Origin: an uncultured Acidobacteriota bacterium
Lineage (GTDB): Bacteria; Acidobacteriota; Thermoanaerobaculia; UBA5066
NCBI GenBank assembly: GCA_937902605.1
Contig: CALFNC010000214.1
Span: 1 to 10,979 of the forward strand
Direction: 5' to 3'
Length of the DNA stretch: 10,979 nt
The notes below the pieces were generated by a model, which saw only the letters and a program-made list of their open reading frames with translations, was not told the DNA's origin and made no database searches. A program made the translations under genes and the position numbers. This document shows, piece after piece, positions 7,479 through 10,979 of the stretch. Positions within the stretch are counted from its first letter, which is position 1. Every line of letters begins with the position of its first letter.

Positions 7479-8293
7479 AACGTCACCTCGCACGAATGGC
7501 CTTCCCCGTCGACGGCGATCCACCGGCTCGGCCGGTCGGGGGCGGCGACCTCGAGATGGAGCTGGACGCCCAGGCCTTCCAGGGCCTCCTCGAAGGCTCG
7601 CCCTGCTAGCGCCGGGGTGTTGTTCTGTCTGGAGAGGTGGAGCGCGGCGACCGCGCGGGTCCGCGGGCCGATCAGGGCCCGCAGACCCGTCGCCGCCGCG
7701 GCGTTCGAGAGGTGACCCACGTCGGAGAGGATCCGCCTCTTCAGGAACGTCGGGTAGGGACCCGTCCGGAGCAACTCCACGTCGTGGTTGGACTCTAGCC
7801 CTAGGACCTCGCAATCGGCGAGGGCCTCCAGGACCTCGTCGGAAAGGTGCCCCAGGTCGGTCACCACCCCCACCCGCCGTCCCGCGCCGTCGGAGAAGCG
7901 GTAGCAGACGGACTCCACGCCGTCGTGCGGCGTCGACACCGCCTGGACCAGAATGTCCCCTACTGCCACCTCGCCTCTGGGCGGCAGGACTCTTATGTCC
8001 GCCAGCAGCGGTCCAGGGAGTCCGGCCGCTTCGACCGTCCCGGCCGTCGCCCATACGGGAACGCCCTTCCGGACGGCGAGATCCGCGGCCGAACGGACGT
8101 GATCCGAGTGCTCGTGGGTAACGAAGACTCCCCGAACCTCCTCGAGCGATGCCCCGGTCGCCCGGAGCCTCCGCTCGGTCTCCCGGATCGAGAGCCCTGC
8201 GTCGAGGAGGAGAAGCGTCCCCCCACACCGGAGGGCGGCGCAGTTCCCAGATGAACCTGAGGCGAGGAAGACGATCTCGAGGGAACCGCTCAT
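7475..8293 (-). CDS. Metallo-beta-lactamase-fold hydrolase, YycJ/WalJ family
   Basis: A 272-residue cytoplasmic MBL-fold protein. The N-terminal SLEIVFLASGSSGNC at 4-18 and LLLDAGLS at 28-35 are typical of the YycJ/WalJ group, as are LESNHD at 166-171, KRRILSDVGHLSN at 185-197 and LHLSRQNNTPALA at 218-230. The metal motif HxHxDH is complete: His60, His62, Asp64 and His65, with His123, Asp146 and probably His194 as further ligands or active-site residues. The substrate is uncertain. Members are nuclease-like hydrolases; from memory, a Bacillus homologue has been linked to mismatch repair, which would sit well beside a dUTPase gene. The ATG at 8293 overlaps the dut stop as ATGA. The same frame is open up to about 8812, but that part lies within dut and lacks the family sequence, so the shorter start is chosen. 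Only a weak GGGG sequence precedes the ATG. Confidence 0.9.
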   Translation of the reverse strand: MSGSLEIVFLASGSSGNCAALRCGGTLLLLDAGLSIRETERRLRATGASLEEVRGVFVTHEHSDHVRSAADLAVRKGVPVWATAGTVEAAGLPGPLLADIRVLPPRGEVAVGDILVQAVSTPHDGVESVCYRFSDGAGRRVGVVTDLGHLSDEVLEALADCEVLGLESNHDVELLRTGPYPTFLKRRILSDVGHLSNAAAATGLRALIGPRTRAVAALHLSRQNNTPALAGRAFEEALEGLGVQLHLEVAAPDRPSRWIAVDGEGHSCEVTL

Positions 8294-8769
8294 GCCGACC
8301 CCGTGCTCCCGAACCCGCCGCTGCCCCGGTCCGAGGGGGCGACCTCGTCGGCCGCGAGAAACGTGGCTCGCTCCACACGTGCGATCACCAGCTGGGCGAT
8401 CCGCTCTCCCCGTTCGATCGTGACCGGTTCGTTCCCGAGGTTGACGACGATGACGCCGACCTCGCCGCGGTAGTCGGCGTCGATCGTCCCGACGCCGTTG
8501 GCGAGCGCGAGCCCTTTCTTGAGCGCCAGCCCCGAGCGCGCCCGGAGCTGGCCCTCGAAGCCCGGAGGGATCTCCAACGTCAGCCCGGTCAGGACGAGCG
8601 CCCGCTCGCCGGGGGCGATGACGAGGGGCATGTCGACGGCGGCCCGGAGGTCGGCGCCGGCCGCCCCCCGCGACGCGTAGGTGGGAGGAGCCAGGTCGGC
8701 GCAGGACGGTCGGACCCGGAAAGCGACGACGAGGTCGACCCGGGAAGGTTCGAACGACGACGGAGACAT
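8290..8769 (-). CDS. dut: Deoxyuridine 5'-triphosphate nucleotidohydrolase (dUTPase)
   Basis: A 159-residue trimeric-type dUTPase. It hydrolyses dUTP to dUMP and pyrophosphate, keeping uracil out of DNA and feeding dTMP synthesis. All five motifs are visible in order: AAGADLRA at 36-43, RARSGLALKKG at 76-86, GVGTIDADYRGEVG at 92-105 (catalytic Asp in DADYRGE), GERIAQLVIARV at 121-132 and the flexible P-loop-like tail RGSGGFGSTG at 148-157. The N-terminus is about 15 residues longer than in many relatives. The ATG at 8769 is the only usable start, since no in-frame ATG, GTG or TTG occurs before motif I. No Shine-Dalgarno precedes it, while a -10-like hexamer lies six bases upstream, suggesting a leaderless message. 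It is the first gene of the compact chain running to the left edge. Confidence 0.97.
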   Translation of the reverse strand: MSPSSFEPSRVDLVVAFRVRPSCADLAPPTYASRGAAGADLRAAVDMPLVIAPGERALVLTGLTLEIPPGFEGQLRARSGLALKKGLALANGVGTIDADYRGEVGVIVVNLGNEPVTIERGERIAQLVIARVERATFLAADEVAPSDRGSGGFGSTGSA

Positions 8770-8775
8770 CGAGCG

Positions 8776-8803
8776 ATCTTAGCAACGCGTCGCGGCTGGT
8801 CCA
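8776..8803 (-). promoter_or_regulatory. Possible sigma-70-type promoter for the dut operon
   Basis: On the minus strand the 84-bp gap between the pseudopilin stop (8854) and the dut ATG (8769) contains TGGACC at 8803-8798, a 16-base spacer, and TAAGAT at 8781-8776. Each matches the -35 (TTGACA) and -10 (TATAAT) consensus at four of six positions. Six bases separate TAAGAT from the ATG, so transcription would begin at or next to the start codon and give a leaderless transcript, consistent with the absence of a Shine-Dalgarno. This is the only intergenic space large enough for a promoter within the ten-gene chain. The rest of the gap holds a short ACCTC/GAGGT inverted repeat with a seven-base loop and no T-run, which I do not call a terminator. 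Confidence 0.4.
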
Positions 8804-8853
8804 CCGGAGCACCTCTCTTCACGAGGTCCGCCCCTACCCGCCTGGCCGCTCGT

Positions 8854-9456
8854 CTACCGGCGGGGACCGCCGCCGATTCCTGGTCCCGGACCCGGCATCC
8901 CCCCGAACTGCGCCGTCCCGAAGATCGTCTGCTCGGTGAATTGCCATTCGTTGTAGTTCTCCCGGCCCTGGAAGACCCGGAACCCCTTCTTGGTCGACCG
9001 GGAGTAGACGCCGGTGACCGGCCCGACCTGGCCTCCGCTTCCGGGCTGTCCGAACGGACTGGGGGCCGGCGTCGGCGTCGGCTTCACGCCACCGCCCGGC
9101 CCTCCGGGAGGGTTCAGCCCGACGATGGGGGCCGCGAACCCGATCACCGCCCACTCGCCGTCCGGGGTCATCGGGTCTTTCCAGAGCTTCCGGAGCGTCC
9201 GCGGGCGCGTCTCGATCATCTCCTTGAGCGCGTTCGGGTACCGGCCGTACCTCCGGCGGAAGACGCGGATCCCCTCGGCGTACTGCGTCCCTCGGAAGAT
9301 GAGCTCGTCCTCGCGCATCCGCTGCATCTCCGCGGAGACGGCCGGGAGGACGGCCGCGATCAGGATCATCATGACCGTCAGCCCGACCATCAGCGCGACG
9401 AGCGTGTACCCGGCCCGCCCCGGGCGCTCCCTACCAGGTGTTGTAGGGAGTTCCAT
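8854..9456 (-). CDS. Atypical pseudopilin lacking Glu at mature position 5
   Basis: A 200-residue protein with a prepilin-type N-terminus: a basic leader of 16 residues, Gly16 as cleavage site, then YTLVALMVGLTVMMILIAA as the hydrophobic helix. Mature position 5 is Ala21, not the usual Glu. Further along come EDELIFRGTQYAEGIRVF at 49-66, GRYPNALKEMIE at 71-82 and LWKDPMTPDGEW at 91-102, resembling the YP...DPxTGxxEW pattern of the preceding two genes. The middle (about 114-145) and end (186-198) are Pro/Gly-rich low complexity. Lack of Glu5 is known for tip-type minor pseudopilins such as GspK, but the rest does not look like GspK. Its ATG at 9456 lies 26 bases inside the previous gene; no alternative start exists before the cleavage motif, and AAGGAG is about ten bases upstream. 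It probably belongs to the same secretion or pilus assembly. Exact role unknown. Confidence 0.85.
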   Translation of the reverse strand: MELPTTPGRERPGRAGYTLVALMVGLTVMMILIAAVLPAVSAEMQRMREDELIFRGTQYAEGIRVFRRRYGRYPNALKEMIETRPRTLRKLWKDPMTPDGEWAVIGFAAPIVGLNPPGGPGGGVKPTPTPAPSPFGQPGSGGQVGPVTGVYSRSTKKGFRVFQGRENYNEWQFTEQTIFGTAQFGGMPGPGPGIGGGPRR

Positions 9457-9856
9457 CCAGACTGTTCTCCTTCGACCCCGACCGGACGTCGATGATCCCC
9501 GGCTGCTGCTGTTGCTGTTGCTGGCCGCCGGCGCTCTCGGCGGCGTCCGGCTCGGCGCGGACGATCTCCCACGTCTCTGCCGACTTCGTGACGGGGTCGA
9601 TCGGCACTTTGCGAATATACCCGTCCGTCTTGAGGGCCTCCAGGCTCTCCGGGTAGTGGCCCTTGTCGGCGTAGTACTGGTCGATGCACGACCGGAAAGT
9701 GAAGAGGTCCTCGTGGAGCGCCGCTTCCTTCGCCCGGATCGGGGTCTTGAGCATCTGTGGGATGGCGACGGCCGCCAGGATTCCGATGATGGCCATCACC
9801 ACGAGGAGCTCGATCAGCGTGAACCCATGGCGTGGCCGGCGTCGAAAGGTCGTCAT
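9431..9856 (-). CDS. GspG-like type II secretion pseudopilin with polyglutamine tract
   Basis: A 141-residue prepilin-like protein. The leader is ten residues with five arginines, then Gly11 and the canonical FTLIELLVVMAIIGILAAVA at 12-31, with Glu16 at mature position 5. Prepilin peptidase would cut after Gly11, leaving a membrane-anchored subunit assembled in the periplasm. The soluble part has the GspG layout: an amphipathic helix to about 62, GHYPESLEALKTDGYIRKVP at 66-85 and IDPVTKSAETWEI at 86-98. In place of the usual C-terminal loop stands a seven-glutamine run at 112-118 flanked by glycines. The last residues are YNTW, echoing YKDW of the neighbour upstream. The ATG at 9856 follows the previous stop by four bases (TGAGACGATG). 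The assignment to type II secretion rather than a type IV pilus rests on length and GspG-like features. Confidence 0.9.
   Translation of the reverse strand: MTTFRRRPRHGFTLIELLVVMAIIGILAAVAIPQMLKTPIRAKEAALHEDLFTFRSCIDQYYADKGHYPESLEALKTDGYIRKVPIDPVTKSAETWEIVRAEPDAAESAGGQQQQQQQPGIIDVRSGSKENSLDGTPYNTW
9503..9523 (-). repeat. Seven-codon glutamine repeat inside pseudopilin gene
   Basis: Seven consecutive glutamine codons read CAG, CAA, CAG, CAA, CAG, CAG, CAG on the coding strand. The tract encodes residues 112-118 of the second pseudopilin. Mixed CAG/CAA codons are less prone to slippage than a pure triplet run, though the final three CAG codons could still vary in number. The neighbouring paralogous pseudopilin has no such tract at the equivalent loop. 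Confidence 0.9.
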
Positions 9857-9860
9857 CGTC

Positions 9861-10346
9861 TCACCAGTCTTTGTACTTGCTCTTGTCGAGCGCGGTCCCG
9901 TCGGAAAGCGAATAGGCGTCGTAGACGTTCTGGCGGCCCCACGACCGGGAGTCCGGGTCGTCCTGGAGGCTCCGAAGGCCCCACTCGGCCTTCCCGGTCA
10001 TCGGGTCGATCGGGACCCTCCGGAGGAACCTCTTCTTCTTCTTGATCGTCCCGACCAGGTCGACGCCGTCCACCAGCTTCTCCAGCGTCTTCGGATACCC
10101 GTCCGTGTCCAGCTCCACCGGGATCTGGCCCTGGTCCGAGAGCCGTTTGTGCTCGTCGATGGCGCTCCGCATCGTCCGGAGCGCCTCCTTGAGCTCCATC
10201 TCCTTCTGACGGGTGATCCCGAACCGGACGATCGGGACGATCATCCCGGTCAGCACGAGGATCGCGGCGGCGACCATCGCCAGCTCCACCATGGAGTATC
10301 CGCGGATGCCACGAGCCCCACGCCGGGTTGAGATCGAGAACGCCAT
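9861..10346 (-). CDS. GspG-like type II secretion pseudopilin
   Basis: A 161-residue prepilin-like protein. After a basic leader, the cleavage site is Gly16 with mature sequence YSMVELAMVAAAILVLTGMI at 17-36. Tyr replaces the usual Phe at +1, and Glu21 occupies +5. The periplasmic part carries a helix with KEMELKEALRTMRSAIDEHK at 48-67, GYPKTLEKLV at 83-92, KKKKRFLRRVPIDPMTGKAE at 102-121 and a C-terminal region ending KYKDW. The YP-x-x-LE and DP-x-(T)G-x-x-EW elements match the major pseudopilin GspG layout, as recalled for acidobacterial versions. I chose the ATG at 10346 because it has GAAGG about six bases upstream and follows the previous stop by one base. A GTG at 10373 would add nine residues and overlap the previous gene. 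Likely a periplasmic pseudopilus subunit anchored in the inner membrane before assembly. Confidence 0.88.
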   Translation of the reverse strand: MAFSISTRRGARGIRGYSMVELAMVAAAILVLTGMIVPIVRFGITRQKEMELKEALRTMRSAIDEHKRLSDQGQIPVELDTDGYPKTLEKLVDGVDLVGTIKKKKRFLRRVPIDPMTGKAEWGLRSLQDDPDSRSWGRQNVYDAYSLSDGTALDKSKYKDW

Positions 10347-10347
10347 G

Positions 10348-10979
10348 TCAGGCCTTCGGGATCGCCGGCTCACCGATCCGGATCGCCGTGGGCACCGCGA
10401 GCGGGCGGACGGGGCCGTTCCGGCCGAGCGCCGACCCGGTCGTGACGCGGAAGACGGCGCGGCCCTGTCCGGTCCCCTTGACCGAGAGCCCCGCGCGGAC
10501 CCCTTCCGGGAGGCCGATCCCCGCCCCCACGCGGTTCCAGACGAGACGGGCTTTCCCCGGGACCCGGTCGGCCTCGAACCGGACGGTTCCCGGCGGGAGG
10601 CTCTTCGCCCAGGGCCCCGTCGAGATCCCGTTCACCTCCGCGAGCGCCGGGTCCCACTCGACCGTCACCTCCAGCGCATTCAGGTCCGACACCCCGCCGC
10701 CCCCGGTGATCGACACGGTCGTCGATCCCCCGATCGCAACGTCGGACGCCGACGGGTCGAGGGTGAGCGAGACGCTCCGCTCGGTCGCCGCCGTCGCCGT
10801 CGCCGCCACCGTCGCCCCTGCAGCACCCGTCGCAGGCTGGGCTTCGAGCGTCCCCGGAACGGCGTTCAGGGACGACTCGCCTGGGCCCCCCTGGAGCGCC
10901 GTGCCTCTCCGGGTCCCCCCCGGTCCGGGCAACGTCCTCGGCGACGGAGCCTGCGTGCCGCCGGGAGCCGGGGCCACCG
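10348..10979 (-). CDS. C-terminal part of cohesin-domain protein, possibly GspD-type secretin
   Basis: The 5' part lies beyond the right edge; 209 residues plus stop are seen, with no true start in view (the first GTG is merely an internal codon). Residues about 1-65 of the visible part are a Pro/Gly/Ala-rich linker. From about 67 a beta-rich domain follows: VSLTLDPSASDVAIGGSTTV at 69-88, LNALEVTVEWDPALAEV at 99-115, RLVWNRVGAGIGLPEG at 144-159 and GQGRAVFRV at 170-178, ending with a strand VPTAIRIGEP. This is the layout of a cohesin-type domain, which in other bacteria binds dockerins. In Acidobacteriota and related phyla I recall such domains at the C-terminus of GspD-like secretins, and the pseudopilin genes one base downstream agree. 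No secretin sequence is visible, so that part is inference; a cell-surface cohesin protein is the alternative. Confidence 0.75.
   Translation of the reverse strand, partial: VAPAPGGTQAPSPRTLPGPGGTRRGTALQGGPGESSLNAVPGTLEAQPATGAAGATVAATATAATERSVSLTLDPSASDVAIGGSTTVSITGGGGVSDLNALEVTVEWDPALAEVNGISTGPWAKSLPPGTVRFEADRVPGKARLVWNRVGAGIGLPEGVRAGLSVKGTGQGRAVFRVTTGSALGRNGPVRPLAVPTAIRIGEPAIPKA

Noticed and set aside
8294..8812. Upstream in-frame extension of the MBL-fold gene across dut
   Set aside because: The extension has no family similarity and covers dut; the ATGA overlap at 8293 gives the typical YycJ N-terminus.
8808..8830. Inverted repeat ACCTC/GAGGT as a terminator after the pseudopilins
   Set aside because: Only five base pairs, no following T-run on the minus strand, and the sequence is otherwise GC-rich; not enough for an intrinsic terminator.
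9061..9115. Short GGCGTC repeats as a tandem repeat element
   Set aside because: They encode the Pro/Thr-rich linker of the third pseudopilin (KPTPTPAPSP), so codon bias explains them.
8149..9495. 448-codon plus-strand frame crossing dut, the intergenic gap and a pseudopilin
   Set aside because: It runs across an intergenic region and two genuine minus-strand genes; composition is that of a GC shadow.

Overview
The window is GC-rich (roughly 70% by eye) and comes from a diderm (Gram-negative) bacterium. It encodes ADP-heptose synthesis for lipopolysaccharide and part of a type II secretion or type IV pilus-like machine. The mix of acidobacterial-looking pseudopilins, a cohesin-domain protein beside them and the small PurL/PurS/PurQ system makes Acidobacteriota my best guess. 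That guess rests on recalled family resemblance, not a search. Every gene I accept lies on the minus strand, so transcription runs from high to low coordinates.

Right block (10979 to 8854): the 3' end of a gene with a C-terminal cohesin-like domain (possibly a GspD-type secretin), then three consecutive pseudopilin genes. The genes are close or overlapping and look like one secretion-system operon. The first two pseudopilins are GspG-like with the expected Glu at mature position 5. The third is longer, Pro/Gly-rich and has Ala at that position.

Junction (8853 to 8770): an 84-bp gap with no gene. It holds a plausible promoter whose -10 element sits six bases before the dut ATG. I see no convincing terminator.

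Left block (8769 to 1): an extremely compact chain of ten genes: dut, a YycJ/WalJ-like metallo-beta-lactamase, purS, purQ, purL, gmhB, an uncharacterised deoxyhypusine-synthase-like gene, hldE, gmhA and a membrane protein that looks like a GT-C glycosyltransferase and runs off the left edge. Nearly every junction is an ATGA, TTGA, GTGA or TGATG overlap, and the largest gap is 12 bases. The chain joins nucleotide hygiene (dUTPase), the fourth step of purine synthesis (FGAM synthase as PurS+PurQ+PurL) and the ADP-heptose pathway (GmhA isomerase, HldE kinase/adenylyltransferase, GmhB phosphatase). The final epimerase HldD is not in the window.

The most interesting unknown is the gene at 2719-3660. 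It is locked by start/stop overlaps between gmhB and hldE, and its motif layout recalls deoxyhypusine synthase, but the residues of that enzyme's lysine/histidine region are not conserved. I saw no tRNA, rRNA, CRISPR array, insertion sequence or attachment site.
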